Assembly (NCBI GenBank): GCA_019745775.1
Contig: JAIESR010000043.1
Coordinates: 1 to 44,922 of the forward strand
Source of the DNA: Xanthobacteraceae bacterium
GTDB taxonomy: Bacteria > Pseudomonadota > Alphaproteobacteria > Rhizobiales > Xanthobacteraceae
Length of the DNA stretch: 44,922 nucleotides
Direction: 5' to 3'
Part shown: piece by piece, positions 16,265 through 24,986 of the stretch
How the letters are laid out: each line of letters begins with the position of its first letter
How positions within the stretch are numbered: the first letter of the stretch is position 1
Notes under the pieces: generated by a model
What the model was told of the DNA's origin: nothing
The model's database searches: none
Seen by the model: the letters and a program-made list of their open reading frames with translations, nothing else
Translations under genes and position numbers: made by a program

Positions 16265-17116
16265 TTAGTCCGCCAGTGCGGGATACAACGTCTGCGCGGT
16301 CTTGCCGAAAATCCATTCCTGATCGCTGGCGCTGAGCGACGACAACGCCTTCCGCGCCTGCGCGAGATTGTCCTTCAACTTGCCGGCGGTCGCCGGGAAA
16401 TTGGAGCCCCAGGCGACGCGGTTGGCGCCGAACTCGGCGACCATCTTGCCGAAGAAGGTTTCCGGCGAGCCCTTGCCCCAGTCCTCGCGCATGTAATTGA
16501 TCGGCGTCACCTTCAGATACACGTTCGGATTCTTCGCGAATTCCCAGAACTCGCGATCGGCTGCGAACGGCGGACCATCGACGATCTGCGGACGCGCCAG
16601 GTGGTCGAGGATGATCTTCACTTTCGGGAACCGCTGCATCAACTCGCGCAGCTGCGGAAAACCCTGCTGCGTCATCTGCATGCAGACCGGCAGCCCGACC
16701 TCACCGACATACTCCCAGGACGGATAGGTGCGCGGATCGTAGAACCACGTTGCCTGTCCGCGCATGGTGCTGCCGGTCGTGAACAGGCGCAGCCCCGCCA
16801 TCCCGCGCAGCATCCAGTATTTGATCTTGTCCACCGCGTCAGGCGCCAGCACATCGACCGAGTACACGCCGGTGAAGCGCTTCGGGTGGGCGGCGACCGC
16901 CTCGGAGACATAGGTGTTGTCGTAGCCGTAGGCGGTCGAGGAATGCACGAGCGCCGACTTGTCGACGCCCGCCTCGTCCATGGCGACAAGCATGTCGGGA
17001 TACGGCACCGGCCGCTCGCGCGACCAGTCGGATTGGATGCCGCCGAGCGGGTTGAGCGGATACTTCACCGTGTCCTTGGAGATCACATGCGGATGGATAT
17101 CGACGACTGATGCCAT
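16265..17116 (-). CDS. Amidohydro_2-family metal-dependent hydrolase/decarboxylase
   Basis: A 283-residue TIM-barrel amidohydrolase (ACMSD/LigI-type). It has the HxH metal motif DIHPH (residues 6-10), a strand-4-like ILDHLARP (169-176), and RVAWGSNFP near residue 234, where many relatives carry Asp instead of this Asn. Members hydrolyse lactones such as 2-pyrone-4,6-dicarboxylate or decarboxylate aromatic acids. AAGGA precedes the ATG. It lies 32 bp after a dihydroxyphthalate-decarboxylase-like gene on the same strand, so the two probably act in one pathway. Confidence 0.83.
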   Translation of the reverse strand: MASVVDIHPHVISKDTVKYPLNPLGGIQSDWSRERPVPYPDMLVAMDEAGVDKSALVHSSTAYGYDNTYVSEAVAAHPKRFTGVYSVDVLAPDAVDKIKYWMLRGMAGLRLFTTGSTMRGQATWFYDPRTYPSWEYVGEVGLPVCMQMTQQGFPQLRELMQRFPKVKIILDHLARPQIVDGPPFAADREFWEFAKNPNVYLKVTPINYMREDWGKGSPETFFGKMVAEFGANRVAWGSNFPATAGKLKDNLAQARKALSSLSASDQEWIFGKTAQTLYPALAD

Positions 17117-17148
17117 AGGTCCTTACCTTGTTGGATTTAGCGCGCGGT

Positions 17149-18117
17149 TCAGGTCGGATTGACGAAGGCTTCACCGAGCGCCATGCGCCGCGGGATCAGG
17201 CCTTGCTGCAGGCCGTAGTTGAGCATCGCGTCGATGCTGGCGGCGTTGTCCTTCATGCCATAGGGCAGCGGATCGCCGACGATCGACGCGAGGCCGCGAT
17301 ATTTCCTGTCGTCGGCGGTGTCCCCCTTCCCGGCCTTGAGCTGGTCCATGTAGATCGCCTTGGTGGCGACGAAGGCATCGAATAACGACTTCGCCACGTG
17401 CGGATGCTTCTCCAGTACCTCGGTCTTCACCACCACCGAGCCGTGGATCGGATAGATGCCGGTGCGCTTGAACCAGTCAGCTTCCGTCTGCGCCACGTGC
17501 GGGATCAGCTCCGGATAGTTCTGGTTCGACCGCTGCTGCCACCCCCCGGTCGGCGAGCCGGAACGGCCGATGCCGGCATTGCCGGTGAAGCCCGCGTCGA
17601 GTTCGCCGTTGTCCATCATGTCGGCGAGCGAGGTCCCGTCCGGCGCGTGCACGACGTTGGGCGGCAGCTTCAGGGCGGTGACATGCTCCTCGTCGTCGAC
17701 CACCCAGGTGACCTTGGAGGAGTCGAGGCCGTATTCGTTGACGAAGATACCGCGGGTCCACACGCCGGTGGTGACCGAATAGGCGCGCACGCCGACCTTC
17801 TTGCCTTCCAGGTCCTTCGGCGTGCGGATGCCGGAATCGGGCCGGGTGACGAAGCCACCGTGATGGAAGCGCCGCATCAGGAACACTGGCAATGCGATGT
17901 ATGGAGCGCCGAGCCCGCGCGCGATCATGTAGGTGGTCGGCGCCATCTCGCAGACGTCGAATTCGAGGTCGCGCACCATGCGCCGGAACGCGCCGATAAT
18001 CGGCACGACCTCGACGAAATCGGGATCGACGCCGGCAATCTTCACCCGTCCGTCCTTCAGCGCGGCGGTGTGGCCGTAGGTCCCGATCGCGATCTTCAGC
18101 CGTGGTGCGCTGGCCAT
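17149..18117 (-). CDS. 4,5-dihydroxyphthalate decarboxylase-like protein, second copy
   Basis: A 322-residue relative of the protein at 15170. It has FRRMVRDLEFDVCEMAPTTY, KKVGVRAYSVTTGVWTRGIF and YGLDSSKVTWVVDDEEHV. The ATG at 18117 (AAAGGA upstream) leaves a 37-bp gap to the preceding tctC; a longer start at 18189 would overlap that gene and add a low-complexity SNETSNETS stretch made by a DNA tandem repeat. No signal peptide is seen. Lying between tctC and an amidohydrolase, it probably handles the imported acid. Enzyme versus binding protein is undecided. Confidence 0.7.
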   Translation of the reverse strand: MASAPRLKIAIGTYGHTAALKDGRVKIAGVDPDFVEVVPIIGAFRRMVRDLEFDVCEMAPTTYMIARGLGAPYIALPVFLMRRFHHGGFVTRPDSGIRTPKDLEGKKVGVRAYSVTTGVWTRGIFVNEYGLDSSKVTWVVDDEEHVTALKLPPNVVHAPDGTSLADMMDNGELDAGFTGNAGIGRSGSPTGGWQQRSNQNYPELIPHVAQTEADWFKRTGIYPIHGSVVVKTEVLEKHPHVAKSLFDAFVATKAIYMDQLKAGKGDTADDRKYRGLASIVGDPLPYGMKDNAASIDAMLNYGLQQGLIPRRMALGEAFVNPT

Positions 18118-18134
18118 TCCTGGTCCTTTTTCGA

Positions 18135-18164
18135 TGCTTGTTTCATTGCTTGTTTCATTGCTTG
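18135..18164. repeat. 12-bp tandem repeat at the end of a tctC gene
   Basis: TGCTTGTTTCAT occurs twice in a row, followed by a half copy (TGCTTG). The repeat includes the stop codon of the tctC gene at 18155, so a second in-frame TGA follows. It looks like replication slippage. Confidence 0.75.
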
Positions 18165-19165
18165 GGGACGCCGGCCCTTTCGATGACATCGGCCCAGCGC
18201 TTGATGTCGCGCGCCATGCGCTCGGTCATGGCCTCGGGCGTGCTGCCCTGCGCGTTCAGGCCGAGGTCCCGCGCCTTCTGCCGCACGTCGGGGTCGGCAA
18301 GCGCTGCGTTGATGTCGCGATTGAGGATGCCGAGGATGTCCTTCGGCAGGCCGGCGGGCGCTGCGAGCGCATTCCAGCTCGTCACCACGTAGTCCGGCAG
18401 GCCGCTCTCCTTCGCGGTCGGCACGTTCGGCAGCAGCGGATTGCGCTCTTCATCCGCCGACGCCAGCACAACCAGCTGGTTATCCGACAACGGCCCCTTG
18501 AAGGCGGCGTAGAAGTCGAAGGCCATGTCGATGTCGCCGCGCAGCACGCCGGTGATAAGGTCAGGCGTCGTACGATACGTCACGATGGTGGCGTCGATCC
18601 CGGTCATCAGCTTGAACAGATGCGCCGACAGGTTCTGCGTCGATCCCGGGTTGATGGCGCCGAGGTTGACCTTGCCCGGATACTTCTTGGCGTACGCGAT
18701 GAGATCGGCCACCGTCTTGTAGGGCGCATTGCGGCGGGTGACGAGCAGCATGTCGAACGTGGCCGTGATCGACACGTGCGTGAAGTCCTTGAGCACGTCA
18801 TAGGGCCGGTTCTTGAACAGCGTCATACCGATGGCCGTGCCGTTGCCGGTCACCGACATCGCATAGCCGTCCGCCGGCGACGCCAACAGCGTCTGTTGCG
18901 CGAGCACGCCGCCGGCACCGGGCTTGTTCTCGATGACGACCTGCTGGCCCCACTTCTCGCCGAGCTTCTGCCCGAGCAGCCGCATGGTCACGTCGGCGAC
19001 ACCGCCGGGGCCGAACGGCAGGATCAGACGCACCGGACGCGTCGGAAACTTCGATTGCGCGTAAGCCGGCGCGCAGACCGCGATCGACAGAAGCAGGGCC
19101 AAGAATCCGCCGGCGCGTGCATTGACGCGCCCGGACCACGATACGGATCGACTGCGTGCGAACAT
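18155..19165 (-). CDS. Bug/TctC-type periplasmic binding protein (classical)
   Basis: A 336-residue protein with a long signal peptide (about residues 1-36, APAYAQ). The mature start FPTRPVRLILPFGPGGVADV and the following IENKPGAGGVLAQ are classical Bug. GGAGGG lies 6 nt before the ATG. Upstream, a 181-bp gap separates it from the CMD-like gene, so a promoter may lie there. Downstream it is followed by the decarboxylase-like protein and amidohydrolase, giving a three-gene uptake and degradation unit. Confidence 0.88.
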   Translation of the reverse strand: MFARSRSVSWSGRVNARAGGFLALLLSIAVCAPAYAQSKFPTRPVRLILPFGPGGVADVTMRLLGQKLGEKWGQQVVIENKPGAGGVLAQQTLLASPADGYAMSVTGNGTAIGMTLFKNRPYDVLKDFTHVSITATFDMLLVTRRNAPYKTVADLIAYAKKYPGKVNLGAINPGSTQNLSAHLFKLMTGIDATIVTYRTTPDLITGVLRGDIDMAFDFYAAFKGPLSDNQLVVLASADEERNPLLPNVPTAKESGLPDYVVTSWNALAAPAGLPKDILGILNRDINAALADPDVRQKARDLGLNAQGSTPEAMTERMARDIKRWADVIERAGVPKQ

Positions 19166-19346
19166 CGGTTTCCCTCCGCTAGGGACAGTTCCGGCGATCT
19201 TTTTCTTGCCACCGCGACACGAATGACCGGCGCCGGATAATTGCCGCCATATAAGCCCGCGGCGAGGCGCGGGTCATATCGAAACGTCATCCGCCGCTAT
19301 AAGAGAAATGCAAGTCGGCCTGCGTAGCACGCCGCGAAGCCGTCCC

Positions 19347-19982
19347 TTACTTGCATACGCCGTAGGCGCCGCCCTTGGGGTTTCCTTCCGCGGTGATGCG
19401 CAGCGTGCGGCTGATGTACGAGCTGGCCACGTAGTACGCGGCGTTCATCGTCAGCTCGACTATTTCCTGGTTGCTGTAATACGCCTTCATGGCGTCGAAG
19501 GTCGCGTCGTCAACGCCGTCGGCGCTGGCCATGGCGTCGGCAAAGGCCAGCACCGCGCGCTGCCGGTCGCTGAACAGCTTGCTCTCGCGCCATTTCGGCA
19601 GGCTTTCGATCTGCTCCTCGGTGATGCCGCAGCTGAGCGCCAGCCGCCGGTGCTGGCCGAACTGACAGTCGCCGCGGGCAAGCTGGGTGGCGCGCAGGAT
19701 GATCAGTTCCTTGTCGGAGCGCGACACGATGGCGTCGTAGCGCAACGCCTGGGCGACCGCCAAAGTGGCGCGGGCAAGTTTCGGCGCGTTGCTGTAGGTG
19801 CGATGCAGGTTGAGCGGCGCGGTCCCCCGCGCGCGCAATTCCTTGAACAGCGCCTGCGCATCGGGATCCTTGGTGTCGTCCTGGACCAGGGGAACGCGCG
19901 GCCCGGGTCCTTGCTGGGCGGCGACCGGCATCGTCGCCACGACACTGACCGTCGCAACGACACTCAGGATGACTCGCAACAT
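19347..19982 (-). CDS. Exported carboxymuconolactone decarboxylase (CMD/AhpD)-like protein
   Basis: A 211-residue all-helical CMD-family protein with an N-terminal signal (residues 1-22, MPVAAQ). The core helix pattern SRSDKELIILRATQLARGDCQFGQH carries one Cys (106) and a His (111), given here by its key residues; the second Cys of the AhpD CxxC pair is absent. The ATG at 19982 has GGGAGG upstream; a GTG two codons earlier is possible. Secretion is unusual for an aromatic-pathway decarboxylase, so a periplasmic redox or lactone role should be considered. It follows tctC by 24 bp. Confidence 0.75.
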   Translation of the reverse strand: MLRVILSVVATVSVVATMPVAAQQGPGPRVPLVQDDTKDPDAQALFKELRARGTAPLNLHRTYSNAPKLARATLAVAQALRYDAIVSRSDKELIILRATQLARGDCQFGQHRRLALSCGITEEQIESLPKWRESKLFSDRQRAVLAFADAMASADGVDDATFDAMKAYYSNQEIVELTMNAAYYVASSYISRTLRITAEGNPKGGAYGVCK

Positions 19983-20006
19983 CTCCACCTCCCCTTTTTT
20001 GTCGGT

Positions 20007-20999
20007 TTATTCGCGGCTGATCCCGGCATCGTCGATGACCTTGTTCCAGCGCGCGATCTCGGACCGCATACGCGCCGCAAGATCCTGCGCCTTGGCCGGC
20101 CACACCTCAACCCCGCGTTCCAGGAACAGCTTGGTGAGCTCGGGCTCGGCGAGCGCGCTCTGCATGTCCTGCGCCAGCCGCGCGACGACAGCCTCAGGCG
20201 TCTTCGCCGGCGCATAGATGCCGTTCCATGACGACACTTCAAAATTCGGAATCGCGGACTCGTGCGCGGTCGGAACATCCGGGAGAAACGGCGAACGGCT
20301 CCGCGTCGTGGTCGCGATCGCGCGTAGCTGCTTGTCCTCTAAATTGGGCCGGACCGCACCATAGGCATTGATTACGAGGTCGATATCGTTCCGCAGCAGC
20401 GCGACGCTGAGGTCGTTGGCGCCACGGAACGGCACCACGACGAAGTCGATGCCGGCGGCCTTCTTCAGCAGCAGCGCGGTCAGGTACGGCGTGGTCCCGG
20501 GCGCGGAGGTGCCGACGTTTAGCTTACCCGGCTGTGCCTTCGCCGTGGCGACGAAATCCTGCAAAGATTTGAATTTCGACTGGTTGTTGACCAGCAGGAT
20601 ATAGGCGAAATCGCTCATCCCCGAGATCGGCGTGAAGTCCACCAATGGATCGAAGCCTGGGTTCTTGAACATCGCGGCGGTTACTGCGGTGGCGTTCGAC
20701 AGGAGCACCAGCGTGTGGCCGTCGGCGGGCGACGTCTTGACCGTGCGCGCTGCCAGCAGGCCGCCGCCGGTCGGCATGTTTTCGACCACGACCTGGGTCT
20801 TGAGGCGTTGCCCGATGCGGTCGCCGAGCATCCGCAAGGTCAGGTCGGAGACCGATCCGGCGGCGAACTGGGAGACGACCCGGATGGCCCGGTTCGGGAA
20901 GTTCGTCTGCGCCTGCACGGCCAGCGCGCACGCGCCCAAGGTCAGCAGCGATGCGAACAGGGCACCCATGAGACCTCGTTTCAATCCGGTCGACATCAT
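20007..20999 (-). CDS. Bug/TctC-type periplasmic binding protein (classical)
   Basis: A 330-residue binding protein. Signal peptide 1-31 (LAVQAQ). The mature start FPNRAIRVVSQFAAGSVSDL is followed by VENMPTGGGLLAA. The ATG at 20999 (GAGGAAG upstream) is preferred over a start 23 codons earlier that would run back into the amidohydrolase gene. It lies 14 bp after that amidohydrolase and 24 bp before the exported CMD-like gene, so the three form one unit. Confidence 0.87.
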   Translation of the reverse strand: MMSTGLKRGLMGALFASLLTLGACALAVQAQTNFPNRAIRVVSQFAAGSVSDLTLRMLGDRIGQRLKTQVVVENMPTGGGLLAARTVKTSPADGHTLVLLSNATAVTAAMFKNPGFDPLVDFTPISGMSDFAYILLVNNQSKFKSLQDFVATAKAQPGKLNVGTSAPGTTPYLTALLLKKAAGIDFVVVPFRGANDLSVALLRNDIDLVINAYGAVRPNLEDKQLRAIATTTRSRSPFLPDVPTAHESAIPNFEVSSWNGIYAPAKTPEAVVARLAQDMQSALAEPELTKLFLERGVEVWPAKAQDLAARMRSEIARWNKVIDDAGISRE

Positions 21000-21013
21000 C
21001 CGTCGCTTCCTCG

Positions 21014-21841
21014 TTACGCGGCCGCGCGCCACTTCAGACACGTCGCCAGTCCCTTGCCCATGATCCATTCCAGCTCGTGGTCCGACAGGAAATCCAATTC
21101 CTCGGTGAAATGCGTGACCGCCTGACGATAGGAGCAGCTCTTGGGAACGCGCGTAATGTCGCTACCCCAGAACGAGCGCGCCGGACCGAAAGCGTCGATC
21201 ACCCGCCGCAGCGGCTCGCGCAGATTCTTGAACGGATAGGGCTCAGTCGAATAGCACGGCAGCGCCGAGACCTTGATGAAAACGTTGGATAGCGCCGCGA
21301 GCGGGATCAACTCCTCGACGCGCGCCATGGCACGATCGTCCATCGTTTCGCGCGCGAAGCCCATGTGATCGTATATGATGGCCAGGCCGGGGTGCCGCCG
21401 CGCGATGTCGTGCACGACGGCGATGCGCTCCGGCGCGTGCACCATGACCGGGATGGCGTGACGCTCGGCCTCCGGCCAGAACCAGTCGGCCGTGCCGTCG
21501 GTCAGCCAGGGCCGGTCCTTGTCGCGATGGAACGTAAGCCGCACACCCAGCATGCCGGGCTGTTCCTTCCAGCGCGCAAGCGATGCGGGGCCGGCCTGGA
21601 GCGCGACGCGCCCCATGATCGCGAAGCGGTCGGGATGCTGACGCACCGCTTCGATCGCGTAGTCGTTGCGGTCGCCATCGAAGGACGGCGGAACGAGGAT
21701 CGCCCCGTCAACGCCGGCTTCTTGCATCGCCGCCAGCAAGGCCTGGTAGGTGTAAGGCGGGCGGCCGCGAGAGTGCGCGTCCAGGGGGCGGTCGGGACGA
21801 TCCGCCGGCCAGATATGGACTTGGGAATCCAGGATGCGCAC
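21014..21841 (-). CDS. Amidohydro_2-family hydrolase, variant N-terminal metal motif
   Basis: A 275-residue amidohydrolase. The N-terminal motif reads DSQVHIW (residues 5-11) where relatives have HxH, so one metal ligand is a Gln. Later motifs are PVMVHAPER, IIYDHMGF and RSFWGSDITR, with the usual final Asp present. It starts at GTG with a G-rich Shine-Dalgarno sequence. A LigI-like or lactonase-type reaction is possible, perhaps metal-free. It is separated from the CMD2 gene upstream by 146 bp and precedes tctC. Confidence 0.8.
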   Translation of the reverse strand: MRILDSQVHIWPADRPDRPLDAHSRGRPPYTYQALLAAMQEAGVDGAILVPPSFDGDRNDYAIEAVRQHPDRFAIMGRVALQAGPASLARWKEQPGMLGVRLTFHRDKDRPWLTDGTADWFWPEAERHAIPVMVHAPERIAVVHDIARRHPGLAIIYDHMGFARETMDDRAMARVEELIPLAALSNVFIKVSALPCYSTEPYPFKNLREPLRRVIDAFGPARSFWGSDITRVPKSCSYRQAVTHFTEELDFLSDHELEWIMGKGLATCLKWRAAA

Positions 21842-21987
21842 GCCCGACCCCTACCAACGCCACCGACCGCCAGCGAGATTGATTCCAGGATCAACGTAGC
21901 GGTCAAGCGTCGCGGAGCCCTTCATTCCGCGACGGTGCGCATTGTCCGATCAAGCCGGCGCGCGAGCGGCGGGTAACAGATCTGAGC

Positions 21988-22506
21988 TCAACGCAAATCG
22001 TGGGCGTTGAGCATCATGGCAACCATGACGTAATAGCCGAGCAGCGCCGTCAGCTCGACCAGCGCCGTCACGCCCAGGGCAGACAGGGCCTGGGCATGGC
22101 AGGCGTCGGTCACAGTCTTGGTCTCAAGCAATTCCTTGCTGAAACCATAGACAGCGCGCTCGTCCGCCTTGTCGAAACGCGGCACCGATCCGTTCCTGAT
22201 CGCCTCGACCACGTCGTGGCCGAGGCCCTCCTTGAGCGCCACCTTCTCGTGCGCATTGCGCATGTAGTCGGAGCCGTGATAGCGCGCGACCACCAGGATC
22301 GCGAGCTCCGACAGCCGCTGCGGCAGGCTGGTGCGATAGCGCAACAGCTCGCCGACCTGCTGCCACTTGTCCGCCAGCTCCGGACTGTGCAGCGCCGGAC
22401 GATACGGCATCGGAATGTGCCCGCCGCGCAGATCGCCGATGGCCTTGTGCACCCGGCGCTGCTCGGGCGTCATCGTCTCCAGGCTCGGCAACGGAATACG
22501 CGCCAT
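21988..22506 (-). CDS. Carboxymuconolactone decarboxylase-family protein
   Basis: A 172-residue cytoplasmic CMD-like protein without a leader. The central helix ELAILVVARYHGSDYMRNAH ends in the family His (86); no CxxC is present, so an AhpD-type peroxidase role is unlikely. GAGAGG lies 8 nt before the ATG. It follows the NicC-like monooxygenase gene by 42 bp, consistent with processing a lactone or ring-opened product of the hydroxylated aromatic. The reaction is unproven. Confidence 0.8.
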   Translation of the reverse strand: MARIPLPSLETMTPEQRRVHKAIGDLRGGHIPMPYRPALHSPELADKWQQVGELLRYRTSLPQRLSELAILVVARYHGSDYMRNAHEKVALKEGLGHDVVEAIRNGSVPRFDKADERAVYGFSKELLETKTVTDACHAQALSALGVTALVELTALLGYYVMVAMMLNAHDLR

Positions 22507-22548
22507 GTGTCAAACCTCTCGTTCGTCATACCTCTCGTCCGGCCCACC

Positions 22549-23703
22549 CTACGATACGAGCGGCACCCGCCAGGCGTCGTAGCCATAGACCCAGCCCGGG
22601 TCGGTGCTCTGGCGCATCCAGGTGTTCTGGCTGGACGTGCCCTGGATCTCGGACGCGCGCGGCTTGCGCGTCGCCTCGTAGCTGCTCAACGCGCGATCGA
22701 TGCCGTCCTCGCGGACGCGTTCGAGGCAGCGGGCGAGCACGACCGCATCCTCCAGCGCCGAGGCCGCGCCCTGCGCCATGTACGGCGTCATCGGATGACA
22801 GGCGTCGCCCAGCAGCACGACGCGTCCCTGACGCCACGTGGGGAGCGGGTCGCGCTCGAGCAGCCCCCACTTGTAGACGTCCGGGCACGCATCGAGCACC
22901 GCCCGCACCTCCGGGTGGAACGCGGCGAAGGCCGAGCGCAGTTCTTCAAGGCTTCCCTTTGCGGACCATGACTCCGGCGTCATCCACGAAGCGTCTTCCG
23001 GCTGGCTGGTGACGAAGTAGATCTCGTCCTGCGCGCGCGTGACGTAGTAGATGACGATATGACGGTCGGGCCCCCACCATTTGGTGCGCTCGGGCGACAG
23101 CCGCGCGTCGCCAAGGCGCGACGCCGGGAACGTCGTGCGATACGCGACCTTCCCCGTGAAGCGCGGGCTCTCCTTGCCCAGCATGATTTCACGCGCCAGC
23201 GAGTGCACGCCGTCGGCTGCGACCACCACGTCGGCGCGCGCATTCGTGCCATCGGTGAAATCCAGCGTGACCCCGCCGGCATCCTGCTTCAGGCCGGCAA
23301 GCTTCTTGCTGCGATGCAGGATCGCCGCGGGGATCAGCGAAGCGAGCGCCGCGTGCAGATCGGCTCGATGCATCAGCAGGAACGGCGCGCCATAGCGCTC
23401 CTGCATGACCCTGGCGATCGGAAGCTTGTTGCTCACGGCGCCGGTATCGTGGTCGCGGTTGAGCCCGAAGCCGGGCTCGAACGCGATCTCGCGCAACTTC
23501 TCCTCAAGACCGAGGCCGCGCAGCACCATCATCGCGTTGGGCGTCATCTGGATGCCCGCGCCGACGCGCGCGAATTGCGCGGCCTGCTCGTAGATCTGCA
23601 CGTCCATCCCGAAGCGGCGCAGGCACGCCGTCACCGCGAGGCCGCCAATGCCGGCGCCGACGATCGCGATCGAAAGGTCTTTCGGCGCGCGCTCCGTGCT
23701 CAT
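22549..23703 (-). CDS. FAD-dependent aromatic monooxygenase, NicC-like
   Basis: A 384-residue class A flavoprotein hydroxylase. GAGIGG (residues 16-21) binds ADP, E39 follows, VVVAADGVHS is the DG motif, and GDACHPMTPYMAQGA starts at residue 299. TKWWGPDRH and the near-terminal WVYGYD closely recall 6-hydroxynicotinate 3-monooxygenase (NicC). Two positions recalled as active-site residues in NicC differ: GAGIQMTPN has Gln where NicC has His, and the Cys before KWW is missing. So a related aromatic acid rather than 6-hydroxynicotinate may be the substrate. The start overlaps the tctC stop (ATGA), tying it to uptake. Confidence 0.85.
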   Translation of the reverse strand: MSTERAPKDLSIAIVGAGIGGLAVTACLRRFGMDVQIYEQAAQFARVGAGIQMTPNAMMVLRGLGLEEKLREIAFEPGFGLNRDHDTGAVSNKLPIARVMQERYGAPFLLMHRADLHAALASLIPAAILHRSKKLAGLKQDAGGVTLDFTDGTNARADVVVAADGVHSLAREIMLGKESPRFTGKVAYRTTFPASRLGDARLSPERTKWWGPDRHIVIYYVTRAQDEIYFVTSQPEDASWMTPESWSAKGSLEELRSAFAAFHPEVRAVLDACPDVYKWGLLERDPLPTWRQGRVVLLGDACHPMTPYMAQGAASALEDAVVLARCLERVREDGIDRALSSYEATRKPRASEIQGTSSQNTWMRQSTDPGWVYGYDAWRVPLVS

Positions 23704-24659
23704 TGCGGCGTCACACCGGAAGCCTTCAGCACCTTGCCCTGCACCTCCTCGGCAACCTTCAGCTGCCTCACAAAATCCTCCGAGGTCCCTCCTACCGGGT
23801 TCAAACCGCCGGCTTTCAGCCGCGCGCTGACGTCGGACATTTGCAACACCGCATTCATTTCGCGGTTGAGACGGGCAACGACGTCGCCCGGCGTGCCGGC
23901 TGGAACCGCCACGCCGCTCCAGCCGAGAATTTCGAAGCCCGGCAGCACCTCGCTGATGGCCGGCAGTTCCGGGAACGGCAGCGAACCGCGCTTCAGCGCG
24001 GTCGTCGCCAGGGCTTTGACGCGGCCGGAATCGATCGGCCGCGCCGCCGTGATCGAGAAGCTGAACACCGTATCGATATCGCCGGCCATGATCGCGACGG
24101 TCGCCGGCTCGACGCCGCGGTACGGAACCTCCAACATCTTGCTCTTGGCGAACACCTGGAGCGCCTGACAAGCGACCGATCCCGTGCCGCCGGTCATGCC
24201 GCAGCTGACCGAGCCTGGTTTGGCTTGGATTCGGGCGATGGCTTCCTGGATGGTGGTCGCAGGAAACTTCTGCGAGGCCAACATCACATAGGGGCCGTCC
24301 GCCAGATAGATGACCGGCGCGAGCCGCGACGGATCGAGCGCCGCCTTGAGCTGGAACGGATTGGTCACGAGCGCGGGAACGGTGAGCACGATCGTATGAC
24401 CGTCGGGCGTCGCGGCCGCCGCGGCCTTGTACCCGATATCGCCGTTGGCGCCGGCACGATTGACGATCACGATCGGCTGGCCGAGGCGATCTTTGAGCTT
24501 TTCCGCCACGAGACGCGCGAGCGCGTCGCCGCTGCCGCCGGGCGCGAACGGCACGATCCATTCGATCGGCTTGGCCGGCCACGCCTGCGCGCCGGCCGCT
24601 GTCGGACACGCGAGCGCGACGAGTGCCAACATGCCGGCCGTTCTCAGACAAGCCTTCAC
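23700..24659 (-). CDS. Bug/TctC-type periplasmic binding protein (classical)
   Basis: A 319-residue protein with signal peptide 1-25 (TAAGAQ). The mature start WPAKPIEWIVPFAPGGSGDA and a VNRAGANGDIGYKA segment place it in the classical Bug group. The start is GTG, with GGGG upstream. It is first in a minus-strand run (tctC, monooxygenase, CMD) and overlaps the monooxygenase by 4 bp. The aromatic acid hydroxylated by that enzyme is its likely ligand. Confidence 0.87.
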   Translation of the reverse strand: MKACLRTAGMLALVALACPTAAGAQAWPAKPIEWIVPFAPGGSGDALARLVAEKLKDRLGQPIVIVNRAGANGDIGYKAAAAATPDGHTIVLTVPALVTNPFQLKAALDPSRLAPVIYLADGPYVMLASQKFPATTIQEAIARIQAKPGSVSCGMTGGTGSVACQALQVFAKSKMLEVPYRGVEPATVAIMAGDIDTVFSFSITAARPIDSGRVKALATTALKRGSLPFPELPAISEVLPGFEILGWSGVAVPAGTPGDVVARLNREMNAVLQMSDVSARLKAGGLNPVGGTSEDFVRQLKVAEEVQGKVLKASGVTPQ

Positions 24660-24920
24660 CGCGTTTCCCCGCCTGGTTCTTCTTCGGAGGTCGCTATCAG
24701 ACCGGGGGCGCTGGCTGCAAGGCGGGGCCGATCCTCAACGAGACCGCCCGACGCCCTCGAGGGCCATGCGATGAGCCGCCCCCTGTCGGCATCAATTCGT
24801 AGAAGCTCTTCTAGCAGCCCGCGCGCGGCCAATTCGCACCACCTCGTGCTCGCGATCGGCGCCGCGTTGCGACGGCGCGCTTCTGCTGCGCACAGCCGAC
24901 CACACCGCTCGATGCTGCCC
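24660..24920. other. Gene-free divergent region
   Basis: About 260 bp between the tctC start and the padR promoter. It should contain the tctC promoter. I see no convincing small gene, tRNA or strong hairpin in it. Confidence 0.3.
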
Positions 24921-24951
24921 TTGACAAAACTGCTCTAAGATATATCTTAGA
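24921..24951 (+). promoter_or_regulatory. padR promoter with overlapping palindromic operator
   Basis: TTGACA (24921-24926) is a perfect -35 box. An 18-bp perfect palindrome, TCTAAGATATATCTTAGA (24934-24951), covers the spacer and the expected -10 position. PadR-family repressors bind AT-rich dyads of this kind, so autoregulation of the gene at 24987 is likely. Confidence 0.7.
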
Positions 24952-24986
24952 ACCGTCTAATAACAGACAGAAAGGCTAACAAGTCT

